Source of the DNA: Pseudomonas kribbensis
GTDB taxonomy: Bacteria; Pseudomonadota; Gammaproteobacteria; Pseudomonadales; Pseudomonadaceae
Assembly (NCBI RefSeq): GCF_003352185.1
Contig: NZ_CP029608.1
Location: 3,596,001 to 3,660,000 of the forward strand
Direction of reading: 5' to 3'
Length of the DNA stretch: 64,000 nucleotides
The first letter of the stretch is position 1. Every line of letters starts with the position of its first letter. This document shows, piece by piece, positions 9,015 through 17,611 of this stretch. The position numbers were made by a program, and so were the translations under genes. The notes under the pieces are model-generated. The model was given only the letters and a program-made list of their open reading frames with translations. It had not been told where the DNA came from and did not search any database.

Positions 9015-9500
9015 ATGATCGAACCCGGCATTTACAAAGACGTCATGAGCTCGTTTCCGTCCGGAGTCACGGTGGTCACCACCCTCGACCCGGACGGGGG
9101 CATCGTCGGCATCACCGCCAGCGCCTTCAGTGCGCTGTCGATTGATCCGGCGCTGGTGCTGTTCTGCCCCAACTACGCCTCCGACACCTACCCGGTGCTA
9201 CGCGACAGCAAGCGTTTCGCGATCCATTTGCTGTCCGCCGACCAGACCGCCGAGGCCTACGCCTTCGCCGGCAAAGGCAAGGACAAGGCCAACGGCATCG
9301 ACTGGCACCTGAGCGAACTGGGTAACCCGATCCTCGCCAAGGCCACGGCGATCATCGAGTGCGAACTGTGGCGCGAATACGACGGTGGCGATCACGCGAT
9401 CATTGTCGGCGCGGTGAAGAACCTGATCCTGCCGGCGCAACCGGTGACGCCAATGATCTATCACAAGGGCAAGCTCGGCGCCTTGCCGACACTGGGCTGA
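9015..9500 (+). CDS. flavin reductase (RutF/HpaC-like), copy 1
   Basis: 161 residues. Flavin-reductase domain of the HpaC/RutF type: FPSGVTVVTT near residues 14-23, TASAFSALSIDPALVLFC in the FMN site and ECELWREYDGGDHAIIVGAV near the C-terminus. Such proteins use NAD(P)H to reduce FMN or FAD for a separate monooxygenase. The AGGAG ribosome site overlaps the stop codon of the aldehyde dehydrogenase. No monooxygenase is in this operon; a luciferase-family one is at 38110 behind a second, closely related reductase (37557) with the same operator. Confidence 0.92.
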   Translation: MIEPGIYKDVMSSFPSGVTVVTTLDPDGGIVGITASAFSALSIDPALVLFCPNYASDTYPVLRDSKRFAIHLLSADQTAEAYAFAGKGKDKANGIDWHLSELGNPILAKATAIIECELWREYDGGDHAIIVGAVKNLILPAQPVTPMIYHKGKLGALPTLG

Positions 9501-9511
9501 GCGGAGGACAC

Positions 9512-9901
9512 ATGAGCAACGAAAAGTATGAGCAAGGCCTGAAGATCCGCACCCAGGTGCTGGGCGAAGCCTATGTGCAGCGCTCGATCGAGAACGCCGA
9601 CGACTTCACCCGCCCGCTGCAGGAAATGGTCACCGAATACTGCTGGGGCCACGTCTGGGGACGCGAGGGTCTGTCACTCAAAGAGCGCAGCATGATCAAC
9701 CTGGCGATGATCTCCGCGCTGAACCGCCCGCACGAACTCAAGCTGCATGTGCGCGGCGCCTTGCGTAACGGCCTGAGTCGTGAGCAAATACGCGAAATTC
9801 TGCTTCAGGTCGGTATTTATTGCGGCGTCCCGGCAGCCGTGGACAGTTTCCGGCTCGCCCGTGAAGCCTTCGCCGAAGCCGACGCCGAGGCCTCCAGTTA
9901 A
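9512..9901 (+). CDS. carboxymuconolactone decarboxylase family protein
   Basis: 129 residues; ATG at 9512 follows GCGGAGGA. The CMD/AhpD-like helical fold is recognised by ENADDFTRPLQEMVTEYCWG at the N-terminus and ALNRPHELKLHVRGALRNG..QIREILLQVGIYCGVPAA. This matches the PcaC subgroup (about 130 residues) and lacks a C-x-x-C peroxidase motif. Members decarboxylate gamma-carboxymuconolactone or act on similar lactones. With an enol-lactonase-like hydrolase in the same operon it may process a ring-cleavage product, but the operon has no protocatechuate genes. Confidence 0.88.
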   Translation: MSNEKYEQGLKIRTQVLGEAYVQRSIENADDFTRPLQEMVTEYCWGHVWGREGLSLKERSMINLAMISALNRPHELKLHVRGALRNGLSREQIREILLQVGIYCGVPAAVDSFRLAREAFAEADAEASS

Positions 9902-9959
9902 CCCCTCGGCTGTTTGAATGCCCGTCTGGCATGGACAGCCAACTTAAAGAGCGGACCCC

Positions 9960-10712
9960 ATGAAACGCCTGCCACTCGACGACAGCTTCAAGGTCAATCG
10001 CAACCCCGTCACCCTGCGCGAAATCGTGCTGGATAAACTGCGAAGCGCCATCATGAACTTCCAGCTGCTGCCGGGCGATCGCCTGGTGGAGCGCGATCTG
10101 TGCGATCGCCTGGGCGTGAGCCGTACGTCGGTGCGCGAAGCCTTGCGTCACCTGGAATCCGAAGGCCTGGTGGAGTTCGCCGACGCCAAGGGCCCGCGCG
10201 TGGCGATCATCACCCTCGCCGATGCCGTCGACATCTATGAGCTGCGCTGCGTGCTCGAAGGCCTGATCGTCCAGTTGTTCACCCTGCGCGCCAAGGCCAA
10301 GGACATCAAGGCCCTGGAAAAAGCCCTCGACGAGAACCGCAAGGCACTCAAGGACGGCGAGCTGCAGCAGGTGATCGACTCGGTGCAGGGTTTCTACGAC
10401 GTGCTGCTGGAAGGCTCCGGCAACCATGTCGCGGCCACACAGTTGCGTCAGTTGCAGGCGCGCATCAGCTACCTGCGGGCGACCTCGGTGTCCCAGGAAA
10501 ACCGTCGCGGCGCGAGCAACCAGGAAATGGAAAAAATGGTCGAGGCGATCAAGAGCGGCGATGCGCTGGCGGCGCATCAGGCGTGCGTCGATCACGTCCG
10601 CGCTGCGGCTGCCGTGGCCCTCGATTATCTGAAGCGCAAACAGGAAGAGACCGGCGCCACACCGGCGATCACCCTGCCCATCGCGCTGAAAGAACCACGC
10701 ATAGGTCACTGA
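9960..10712 (+). CDS. GntR-family regulator, FCD subfamily (probable regulator of the operator A-E regulon)
   Basis: 250 residues. The N-terminal winged helix-turn-helix (residues about 20-85) contains VERDLCDRLGVSRTSVREAL; the FCD domain (about 95-225) begins DIYELRCVLEGLI and carries candidate metal ligands in QACVDHV. It is the sixth gene of the operon under operator A, 58 bp after the decarboxylase-like gene, so it would control its own operon. FCD regulators commonly bind short T-G-G-T-n-n-A-C-C-A-like palindromes, and five such sites (A-E) lie in this window. Usually such proteins are repressors released by a pathway acid. The link to the sites is inference. Confidence 0.9.
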   Translation: MKRLPLDDSFKVNRNPVTLREIVLDKLRSAIMNFQLLPGDRLVERDLCDRLGVSRTSVREALRHLESEGLVEFADAKGPRVAIITLADAVDIYELRCVLEGLIVQLFTLRAKAKDIKALEKALDENRKALKDGELQQVIDSVQGFYDVLLEGSGNHVAATQLRQLQARISYLRATSVSQENRRGASNQEMEKMVEAIKSGDALAAHQACVDHVRAAAAVALDYLKRKQEETGATPAITLPIALKEPRIGH

Positions 10713-10713
10713 C

Positions 10714-11277
10714 ATGTTCAGCCCGAGCTTTTGCCCGAAATGCGGTGGCGCCGACCTCGGTCAGCAAGTGCCGCCGGGCGATACGCACGAGCGCCTGATG
10801 TGCCGCGGCTGCGGCTACATCCACTATGTGAACCCGAAAATCATCGCCGGCTGCATCATCGAGCAGGACGGCAAATACCTCTTGTGCCAACGGGCGATTC
10901 CCCCGCGCCCGGGCACCTGGACCCTGCCCGCCGGTTTCATGGAAAGCGGCGAAACCACCGAACAGGCTGCCCTGCGCGAAGTCTGGGAAGAAAGCGGCGT
11001 ACGCGCGGAAATCGTCTCGCCGTACTCGATCTTCAGCGTGCCGAAGATCAGCGAGGTCTACATCATCTTCCGCGCCCTCGCACTGGAAATCACCGGCCAG
11101 TACGGCCCGGAAACCCGGGACTGCAAATTCTTCGCCCCCGAAGACATCCCGTGGGAGCAGATCTACTACCCGGCAATCCGGCAGATCCTCGAACGCTACA
11201 TCGAGGAACGCCAGGCCGGGGTGTATGGCATGTACATGGGCAATGACGACAGCGGCAAGATTCATTTCATGCGTTGA
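10714..11277 (+). CDS. Nudix hydrolase with N-terminal zinc ribbon
   Basis: 187 residues. Cys7, Cys10, Cys30 and Cys33 form a zinc ribbon (FCPKCGG, MCRGCGY). The Nudix box is complete: G-x5-E-x7-R-E-x2-E-E-x-G spans GFMESGETTEQAALREVWEE plus SGV. Zinc-ribbon Nudix proteins of this length hydrolyse nucleotide derivatives such as NADH, ADP-ribose or flavin nucleotides. It begins one base after the GntR gene stop, so it is the last gene of the operon. In a flavin-dependent pathway a role on FAD is possible but unproven. Confidence 0.9.
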   Translation: MFSPSFCPKCGGADLGQQVPPGDTHERLMCRGCGYIHYVNPKIIAGCIIEQDGKYLLCQRAIPPRPGTWTLPAGFMESGETTEQAALREVWEESGVRAEIVSPYSIFSVPKISEVYIIFRALALEITGQYGPETRDCKFFAPEDIPWEQIYYPAIRQILERYIEERQAGVYGMYMGNDDSGKIHFMR

Positions 11278-11334
11278 TCAGCCGTCACTTGCAAGAGATA
11301 CAGAGCCCGGCCCGATTCCTCGGTAGATAGGTGC

Positions 11335-11817
11335 TCAATCCGGCATCGCACGAATGATATCCGCCAGATCATCTTTGGTGATTTCATTGGCTTTGAGAGC
11401 AGCGGAGATGTCTTTTTTGGAGAGCGGGAAACGCTTGAAAATGTCTTTCAAGGTATCGGCATCAATATTGGCCAGCCAAAGAGGATCGATAAAAGAACCG
11501 CCATATTCAGGCTTCATTGGGACCTCTTCGTGGGCAATGGCACCTTTGTGATTCAGATACACAACATAACGATCGTGCCCTTCAGGAAAGCTTTTATCGT
11601 GATATAGCGTTGTTCCCATCGGCAGGACATAGTAATTGTCATCGCCGCCTTGCCCTTCGATCAGCAGTGGCTCTTTGGTTTTAATCATCTCCAGATCGCG
11701 TCCCTTCGCACTGTTCCCGAAAATCAGAAAAGCCAGAAAGACTGCATTTACAAATAGAGCAGCCACCAGCCAGAGGCCTACTCGCCTACCTGCAAACATT
11801 CCTTTTGTCATGCGCAT
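11335..11817 (-). CDS. membrane-anchored hypothetical protein
   Basis: I do not recognise the family. 160 residues from ATG 11817, chosen because AGGGG lies 7 bp ahead; ATG 11838 and 11811 are alternatives. One membrane helix near the N-terminus (about VGLWLVAALFVNAVFLAFLI) is followed by a soluble, acidic domain with PMGTTLYHDKSFPEGHDRYV and a C-terminal helical part of repeated short acidic/lysine segments. Base composition is visibly poorer in GC than the neighbouring operons, and the gene is alone between the Nudix gene and DUF1330, facing the former. It may be a later insertion. Confidence 0.7.
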   Translation of the reverse strand: MRMTKGMFAGRRVGLWLVAALFVNAVFLAFLIFGNSAKGRDLEMIKTKEPLLIEGQGGDDNYYVLPMGTTLYHDKSFPEGHDRYVVYLNHKGAIAHEEVPMKPEYGGSFIDPLWLANIDADTLKDIFKRFPLSKKDISAALKANEITKDDLADIIRAMPD

Positions 11818-11956
11818 CAATATTCCCCTAGAGCACATCGTGAAAAACCGCAGGCATTAAATTCCGTCCGGCGGACGATCTCCTGATCCAGAAAAAATAT
11901 CAAAAGATCGCGGCCGCGTTCGATTCTGTAGTTCCTGCGGATTTGCAGGCAAGACG

Positions 11957-12250
11957 TTACGGCGCCATCCCCTCCACAATAACGATCTCCGCCCTCGCCC
12001 ACTCCTCGCGATAGCTCTTCGCTTCCTGATACGCCGCCGAGCGGTAGCACGCCACCGCCTGCTCGTAGCTGTCGAATTCAATCACCACGCTGCGCTGCGG
12101 CGTCGCCCTGCCTTCCATCGCTTCGCTGCGCCCGCCTCTGGCCAAGAACTTCGCGCCGAACTCGGCGAACGCCTTCGGCGCGCGCTGGGTGTATTGGCTG
12201 TAGTGATCGGGATCGGTGATGTCCACGTGAGCAATCCAGTACGCCTTCAT
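11957..12250 (-). CDS. DUF1330 domain protein
   Basis: 97 residues, the usual length of DUF1330 (a ferredoxin-like alpha+beta barrel). Signature: KAYWIAHVDITDPDHYSQYT at the start, FLARGG, and VVIEFDSYEQAVACYRSAAY. Function of the family is not established. It diverges from the RibB-like gene with only 65 bp between, and operator B in that gap stands 23 bp before its start, so it is probably co-regulated with the flavin-dependent pathway. Confidence 0.88.
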   Translation of the reverse strand: MKAYWIAHVDITDPDHYSQYTQRAPKAFAEFGAKFLARGGRSEAMEGRATPQRSVVIEFDSYEQAVACYRSAAYQEAKSYREEWARAEIVIVEGMAP

Positions 12251-12273
12251 AGTGACCTCTTGGTTGATTTTGT

Positions 12274-12287
12274 ATTATGGTATACCA
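12274..12287. promoter_or_regulatory. operator site B
   Basis: ATTATGGTATACCA, identical to the core at site A; TGGTATACCA is a perfect 10-bp palindrome. It is centred in the 65-bp gap between the diverging DUF1330 and RibB-like genes and can control both. Confidence 0.75.
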
Positions 12288-12315
12288 CGAATTTCATCCC
12301 TATCGAGAGTCCAGC

Positions 12316-13425
12316 ATGGCCTTCAACAGCATCGAAGAAATCATCGAAGATTATCGCCTCGGCAAAATGGTGTTGCTGGTCGATGACGAAGACCGGGAAA
12401 ACGAAGGCGACCTGCTGCTGGCCGCCGACCGTTGCACGCCCGAGGCGATCAGTTTCATGGCCCGTGAAGCCCGGGGGCTGATTTGCCTGACGTTGACCGA
12501 CGATCATTGCCAGCGCCTGGGGCTGGAGCAAATGGTGCCGAGCAATGGCAGCGTGTTCAGTACCGCGTTCACGGTTTCCATCGAAGCGGCGGTCGGTGTG
12601 ACTACGGGCATTTCTGCTGCCGACCGCGCCTGCACGGTGGCTGCTGCGGTGGCGCCGAACGCACGCGCAGAAGACCTGGTGCAGCCCGGCCATATCTTCC
12701 CGCTGCGCGCCAAGGAAGGTGGCGTGCTGACCCGCGCCGGTCACACCGAGGCCGGTTGCGATCTGGCGCGGCTCGCCGGGTTCACGCCCGCCTCGGTGAT
12801 CGTCGAGGTGATGAACGACGACGGCACCATGGCCCGCCGCCCTGATCTGGAAGTCTTCGCCCGTAAGCACGGGATCAAGATCGGCACCATCGCCGACCTG
12901 ATCCACTATCGCCTGAGCACCGAACACACCATCGAGCGCATCGGCGAGCGGGAGTTGCCGACGGTGCATGGCACCTTCCGTTTGATCACCTTCGAAGACC
13001 GCATCGAGGGTGGTGTGCACATGGCGATGGTCATGGGCGAACTGCGCCGTGAAGAGCCGACGCTGGTGCGCGTGCATGTGATCGATCCGCTGCGGGATCT
13101 GGTCGGTGCCGAATACAGCGGGCCGACGAACTGGACGCTGTGGGCAGCGCTGCAACGGGTCGCGGCCGAAGGGCATGGTGTGGTTGTGGTGCTGGCCAAT
13201 CATGAATCGTCGCAGGCGTTGCTGGAGCGGGTGCCGCAACTGACTCAGCCGCCACGGCAGTTCAGTCGCTCGCAGTCGCGGATCTATTCGGAGGTCGGCA
13301 CCGGGGCGCAAATTCTGCAGAACCTGGGCGTCGGCAAGCTGCGCCACCTGGGCCCGCCGCTGAAATATGCCGGTTTGACCGGCTACGATCTGGAAGTGGT
13401 CGAGAGCATTCCGTTCACCGAATAA
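12316..13425 (+). CDS. 3,4-dihydroxy-2-butanone 4-phosphate synthase with degenerate GTP cyclohydrolase II-like domain (RibBX type)
   Basis: 369 residues from ATG 12316; an earlier in-frame codon at 12277 would place the start inside operator B. The RibB domain (residues about 3-205) has the acidic loop [10 protein letters not shown] (residues 23-32), the TTGISAADR segment and [16 protein letters not shown], so ribulose-5-phosphate to DHBP activity is expected. The C-terminal RibA-like domain (about 210-369) lacks the S-L-R-C-D-C-G zinc/catalytic cysteines; the equivalent stretch reads [14 protein letters not shown]. This is the RibBX arrangement common in pseudomonads. It is away from the rib biosynthetic cluster and under operator B, suggesting pathway-specific supply of a flavin precursor. 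Confidence 0.9.
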   Translation: MAFNSIEEIIEDYRLGKMVLLVDDEDRENEGDLLLAADRCTPEAISFMAREARGLICLTLTDDHCQRLGLEQMVPSNGSVFSTAFTVSIEAAVGVTTGISAADRACTVAAAVAPNARAEDLVQPGHIFPLRAKEGGVLTRAGHTEAGCDLARLAGFTPASVIVEVMNDDGTMARRPDLEVFARKHGIKIGTIADLIHYRLSTEHTIERIGERELPTVHGTFRLITFEDRIEGGVHMAMVMGELRREEPTLVRVHVIDPLRDLVGAEYSGPTNWTLWAALQRVAAEGHGVVVVLANHESSQALLERVPQLTQPPRQFSRSQSRIYSEVGTGAQILQNLGVGKLRHLGPPLKYAGLTGYDLEVVESIPFTE

Positions 13426-13471
13426 CCCCGTTTGCCAGATAGCCGGTAAGGCAAAGTGCTTGCACAAAGTT

Positions 13472-13496
13472 TGGAATACCATAATATGATATTCCA
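13472..13496. promoter_or_regulatory. operator site C
   Basis: An imperfect 25-bp palindrome with arms TGGAATACCA and TGATATTCCA around TAATA. Read on the minus strand it contains the core ATTATGGTATTCCA, the same as site D. It lies 95 bp before the ABC-transporter operon and just after the RibB-like gene. Confidence 0.72.
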
Positions 13497-13591
13497 TAGA
13501 CCGGACGACCTGAAAAACCGTCCAGCTACTGCTCCCGACAGGCGGGCAACAACGCAAGCCCGTTCAAAAACACAACAATGAGGGCGTAAAA

Positions 13592-14617
13592 ATGGTGTTG
13601 AACAAAGCTGCAACCGCGATCTTTTTTGCGGGACTGCTGAGCGTGACCGGTCAGGCCGCGATGGCCGCCGAGAGTGTGAACTTTGTCAGCTGGGGCGGTA
13701 GCACCCAGGATGCGCAGAAACAGGCCTGGGCTGATCCGTTCAGCAAGGCCAGCGGCATCACCGTCGTGCAGGACGGCCCGACCGACTACGGCAAACTCAA
13801 GGCCATGGTCGAAAGCGGCAACGTGCAATGGGACGTGGTCGACGTCGAAGCCGACTTCGCCCTGCGCGCCGCCTCCGAAGGCCTGCTCGAACCCCTCGAT
13901 TTCAAACAGATCCAGCGCGACAAGATCGACCCGCGTTTCGTCAGCGACTACGGCGTCGGTTCGTTCTTCTTCTCCTTCGTCCTCGGCTACAACGAGGGCA
14001 AGCTCGGCGCCGGCAAGCCGCAGGACTGGAGCGCGCTGTTCGACACCAAGACCTACCCCGGCAAACGCGCCCTGTACAAATGGCCGAGCCCCGGCGTGCT
14101 TGAACTGGCTCTGCTCGCCGACGGCGTGCCGGCCGACAAGCTCTACCCGCTGGACCTGGATCGCGCCTTCAAGAAACTCGACACCATCAAGAAAGACATC
14201 GTCTGGTGGGGCGGCGGCGCCCAGTCGCAGCAACTGCTGGCCTCCGGTGAAGCGAGCATGGGCCAGTTCTGGAACGGCCGGATTCATGCCCTGCAAGAAG
14301 ACGGCGCACCGGTGGGCGTGAGCTGGAAACAGAACCTCGTAATGGCTGACATCCTGGTCGTGCCAAAGGGTTCGAAAAACAAGGACGCGGCGATGAAGTT
14401 CCTGGCCAGCGCCAGCAGCGCGAAGGGCCAGGCCGACTTCTCCAACCTGACCGCCTACGCCCCGGTCAACGTCGACAGTGTGCAGCGTCTGGATTCGACG
14501 CTGGCCCCGAACCTGCCGACTGCCTACGCTAAGGATCAGATCACTCTTGATTTCGCGTACTGGGCCAAGAACGGCCAGGCCATCGCGACACGGTGGAACG
14601 AATGGCTGGTCAAATGA
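13592..14617 (+). CDS. ABC transporter substrate-binding protein (family 1, PotD/PotF-like)
   Basis: 341 residues with a Sec signal peptide (MVLNKAATAIFFAGLLSV.., cleavage after AAMAA). The mature part begins ESVNFVSWGGSTQDAQKQ, followed by DPFSKASGITVVQDGPTDYGKLKAM, typical of the putrescine/spermidine/iron family-1 binding proteins. It captures the substrate in the periplasm for the permeases and ATPase encoded next. The last 4 bases overlap the first permease start. The operon is preceded by operator C, so uptake should be co-induced with the catabolic genes. The ligand is unknown; an organic cation or nitrogenous compound is plausible. Confidence 0.9.
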   Translation: MVLNKAATAIFFAGLLSVTGQAAMAAESVNFVSWGGSTQDAQKQAWADPFSKASGITVVQDGPTDYGKLKAMVESGNVQWDVVDVEADFALRAASEGLLEPLDFKQIQRDKIDPRFVSDYGVGSFFFSFVLGYNEGKLGAGKPQDWSALFDTKTYPGKRALYKWPSPGVLELALLADGVPADKLYPLDLDRAFKKLDTIKKDIVWWGGGAQSQQLLASGEASMGQFWNGRIHALQEDGAPVGVSWKQNLVMADILVVPKGSKNKDAAMKFLASASSAKGQADFSNLTAYAPVNVDSVQRLDSTLAPNLPTAYAKDQITLDFAYWAKNGQAIATRWNEWLVK

Positions 14618-15561
14618 AAATGGCGGCCACCGCGTCCCGTCCCTCCACTGCCACCGGGAGCGCCGCCAGCGCTGCCGGGTCGGCCGCCGGAAAAAAGGCC
14701 AGTGCCATGGCGCCAGCCCCGTCCCTCAAGCAACGCTGGCGCGGCGCCGGCAACCTCGCGCCGGCGCTGCTGTTCCTCGGCCTGTTCTTTCTCGCGCCGT
14801 TGATTGGCCTGCTGTTGCGCGGCGTTCTCGAACCGGTGCCGGGGTTTGGCAACTACGAACAACTGTTCGCCAACTCGGCGTACGCACGGGTGCTGTTCAA
14901 CACCTTCTCGGTGGCCGGACTGGTGACGGTGTTCAGCCTGCTGCTGGGCTTCCCGCTGGCCTGGGCAATCACCTTGGTGCCGCGCGGCTGGGGTCGCTGG
15001 ATCCTCAACATCGTGCTGTTGTCGATGTGGACCAGCCTCCTCGCCCGCACCTATTCGTGGCTGGTGTTGCTGCAGGCTTCGGGCGTGATCAACAAGGCGC
15101 TGATGGCGCTGGGCATCATCGATCAACCGTTGGAAATGGTGCACAACCTGACCGGCGTGGTGATCGGCATGAGCTACATCATGATCCCGTTCATCGTGCT
15201 GCCGTTACAGGCGACCATGCAGGCCATCGACCCGATGATCCTGCAGGCCGGCTCGATCTGTGGCGCCAGTCCGTGGACCAACTTCTTCCGGGTGTTCCTG
15301 CCGCTGTGCCGGCCGGGCCTGGCGTCCGGCGGGTTGATGGTGTTCGTGATGTCGCTCGGTTACTACGTCACCCCGGCGCTGCTGGGCGGGGCGCAGAACA
15401 TGATGCTGCCGGAGTTCATCATTCAGCAGGTGCAATCGTTCCTCAACTGGGGGCTGGCCAGCGCCGGCGCCGCGTTGCTGATCGTCATCACCCTGGTGCT
15501 GTTCTACTTCTACCTGAAGCTTCAGCCGGAATCCCCGGTTGGCGCCAGTAACGCGAGGTAA
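14614..15561 (+). CDS. ABC transporter permease (PotH/PotB-like)
   Basis: 315 residues from ATG 14614, which overlaps the stop codon of the binding-protein gene (ATGA). An unusual Ala/Ser/Gly-rich cytoplasmic N-terminus of about 40 residues precedes six membrane helices beginning NLAPALLFLGLFFLAPLIGL. The coupling loop QAGSICGASPWTNFFRVFLP corresponds to the EAA motif that contacts the ATPase. First of two permeases of the importer under operator C. Confidence 0.9.
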   Translation: MKMAATASRPSTATGSAASAAGSAAGKKASAMAPAPSLKQRWRGAGNLAPALLFLGLFFLAPLIGLLLRGVLEPVPGFGNYEQLFANSAYARVLFNTFSVAGLVTVFSLLLGFPLAWAITLVPRGWGRWILNIVLLSMWTSLLARTYSWLVLLQASGVINKALMALGIIDQPLEMVHNLTGVVIGMSYIMIPFIVLPLQATMQAIDPMILQAGSICGASPWTNFFRVFLPLCRPGLASGGLMVFVMSLGYYVTPALLGGAQNMMLPEFIIQQVQSFLNWGLASAGAALLIVITLVLFYFYLKLQPESPVGASNAR

Positions 15562-15567
15562 GCCGAC

Positions 15568-16377
15568 ATGCTCCTGACTCCCAATGCCATGAGCCGCCGG
15601 ATGCGCTTCGGCCTGTACGCCACCACCGGGCTGATCGCACTGTTTCTGCTGCTGCCGATCGTGTTCATCGTGCTGCTGTCGTTCGGCTCGTCCCAGTGGC
15701 TGGTGTTCCCGCCACCGGGCTGGACGCTGAAATGGTACGGCCAGTTCTTCTCCAACGCCGACTGGATGAACGCCGCGGCGGCCAGCCTCAAGGTCGCGGT
15801 GCTGACCACGATCTGCGCCGTGGCCCTCGGTTTGCCGACTGCCTTTGCGCTGGTGCGCGGACGCTTCCCCGGCCGGGAAATGCTCTACGGCCTGTTCACC
15901 CTGCCGATGATCGTGCCGCTGGTGATCATCGCCGTGGCGGTGTACGCGCTGTTCCTCAAGCTCGGCTACACCGGGACGATGTTCGCCTTCGTCGTCAGCC
16001 ATGTGATCGTCGCACTGCCGTTCACCATCATCTCGATCATCAACTCGCTGAAGCTGTTCGATCAGTCGATTGAAGACGCGGCGGTGATCTGCGGGGCGTC
16101 ACGCCTGCAAGCGGTGTTCAAGGTGACCTTTCCGGCGATTCGTCCGGGAATGGTCGCCGGCGCCCTCTTCGCCTTTCTGGTTTCGTGGGACGAAGTGGTG
16201 CTCAGCGTGATGATGGCCAGCCCGACCCTGCAAACCCTTCCCGTGAAAATGTGGACCACCCTGCGTCAGGACCTGACGCCCGTCATCGCCGTCGCTTCGA
16301 CGCTGCTGATCGGCCTGTCGGTGTTGGTCATGGTGATCGCCGCCGCGCTGCGCCGGCGCAACGAAATCAGCGCCTGA
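15568..16377 (+). CDS. ABC transporter permease (PotI/PotC-like)
   Basis: 269 residues, six predicted membrane helices. The EAA coupling loop is EDAAVICGASRLQAVFKVTF followed by PAIRPGM. Begins 6 bp after the first permease gene. Partner permease of the same importer. Confidence 0.92.
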   Translation: MLLTPNAMSRRMRFGLYATTGLIALFLLLPIVFIVLLSFGSSQWLVFPPPGWTLKWYGQFFSNADWMNAAAASLKVAVLTTICAVALGLPTAFALVRGRFPGREMLYGLFTLPMIVPLVIIAVAVYALFLKLGYTGTMFAFVVSHVIVALPFTIISIINSLKLFDQSIEDAAVICGASRLQAVFKVTFPAIRPGMVAGALFAFLVSWDEVVLSVMMASPTLQTLPVKMWTTLRQDLTPVIAVASTLLIGLSVLVMVIAAALRRRNEISA

Positions 16378-16394
16378 GCGCCCAGGAGTACGAC

Positions 16395-17549
16395 ATGAGT
16401 GCCGTGATCAAAGACGCATCCCTGCAGAACGACAAACCCCTGGTCAGCCTGCGCAACCTGAACAAGCACTACGGCGATTTCGCCGCCGTGGACAACATCT
16501 CGCTGGACATCAAGGACGGCGAATTCCTGACCTTCCTCGGCTCCAGCGGATCGGGCAAAAGCACCACGCTGTCGATGCTCGCCGGCTTCGAAACCCCGAG
16601 CAGCGGCGAGATCCTGGTCAACGGCCAGTCTCTGGTGAATGTGCCGCCGCACAAGCGCGACATCGGCATGGTGTTCCAGCGCTATTCGCTGTTCCCGCAT
16701 CTGTCGGTGCGCGACAACATCGCGTTCCCGCTGGCGATCCGCAAACTCGCGGCGGCCGAGCGTGACAAGCGTGTCGATGCGATGCTGAAACTGGTGCAAC
16801 TCGAACAATTCGCCCACCGCCGCCCTTCGCAACTGTCCGGCGGCCAGCAGCAACGGGTCGCCATCGCTCGCGCTCTGGTCTACGAGCCACGCATCCTGCT
16901 GATGGACGAACCTCTGGGTGCGCTGGACAAGAAGCTGCGCGAAGACTTGCAGGACGAGTTGCGCCAGTTGCACCGCCGCCTCGGCATCACCATCGTCTAC
17001 GTGACCCACGATCAGGAAGAAGCCATGCGCCTGTCCCAGCGCATCGCGATTTTCAGTCACGGCAAGATTGTCGGGCTCGGCAGCGGTTATGACCTGTACC
17101 AGAATCCGCCGAATGCGTTTGTCGCGTCGTTCCTAGGCAACTCGAACTTCCTCAAGCTCAAGGCACAGGGCAACGGGGCGGCGAGTTTTGAAGGCCAGTC
17201 GCTGTCGATCCGGCTAACCGCTGGATTGCAGACCGGGCAGGATGTTTTGCTGATGGTGCGCCCGGAAAAGGCTTTGGCGTTGAGTGCGCAGCAAGCGGCG
17301 AGTGAATCGTTGGCGGCGGGCTGGAACGAGGTTTCGGCGAAGGTGGTCGAGGTGCTGTTTCTGGGCGAGAGCCAGACTTGCAGTGTGGTCACTTCGGGCG
17401 GGACTTCGATGACGGTGAAAGCATTGTCGGCGGCGGGTATGCCGTTGAAGGCTGGGGATCCGGTGCAGGTGCGCTGGGCGACGGCTGATGCCTGCGTCTA
17501 TACCGAGTGGGCCGAAAGCGATCTGAACAAAGCCGCGGGTGCTCACTGA
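16395..17549 (+). CDS. ABC transporter ATP-binding protein (PotA/PotG-like)
   Basis: 384 residues from ATG 16395 behind AGGAG. Walker A GSSGSGKST, signature LSGGQQQRVAIARAL, Walker B ILLMDEP and the H-loop YVTHDQEEAM are all intact. Residues about 255-375 form a C-terminal TOBE domain (VLLMVRPEKAL, VEVLFLGESQTC), as in PotA. It energises the importer with the two permeases. Last gene of the operon, followed by a strong terminator. Confidence 0.94.
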   Translation: MSAVIKDASLQNDKPLVSLRNLNKHYGDFAAVDNISLDIKDGEFLTFLGSSGSGKSTTLSMLAGFETPSSGEILVNGQSLVNVPPHKRDIGMVFQRYSLFPHLSVRDNIAFPLAIRKLAAAERDKRVDAMLKLVQLEQFAHRRPSQLSGGQQQRVAIARALVYEPRILLMDEPLGALDKKLREDLQDELRQLHRRLGITIVYVTHDQEEAMRLSQRIAIFSHGKIVGLGSGYDLYQNPPNAFVASFLGNSNFLKLKAQGNGAASFEGQSLSIRLTAGLQTGQDVLLMVRPEKALALSAQQAASESLAAGWNEVSAKVVEVLFLGESQTCSVVTSGGTSMTVKALSAAGMPLKAGDPVQVRWATADACVYTEWAESDLNKAAGAH

Positions 17550-17575
17550 CCTGCGGACTTTTCGCGTGTTACTTG

Positions 17576-17611
17576 CGGCCACCGCAACGTCGGGTTGCGG
17601 TGGCCTTTTTT
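17576..17611. terminator. bidirectional intrinsic terminator
   Basis: GGCCACCGCAAC / GTTGCGGTGGCC hairpin followed by a run of T on the plus strand, between the ABC operon (+) and map (-). Confidence 0.88.

Noticed and set aside
12251..12315. FMN riboswitch ahead of the RibB-like gene
   Set aside because: The gap is 65 bp and is filled by operator B; an FMN riboswitch needs about 130 nt or more.
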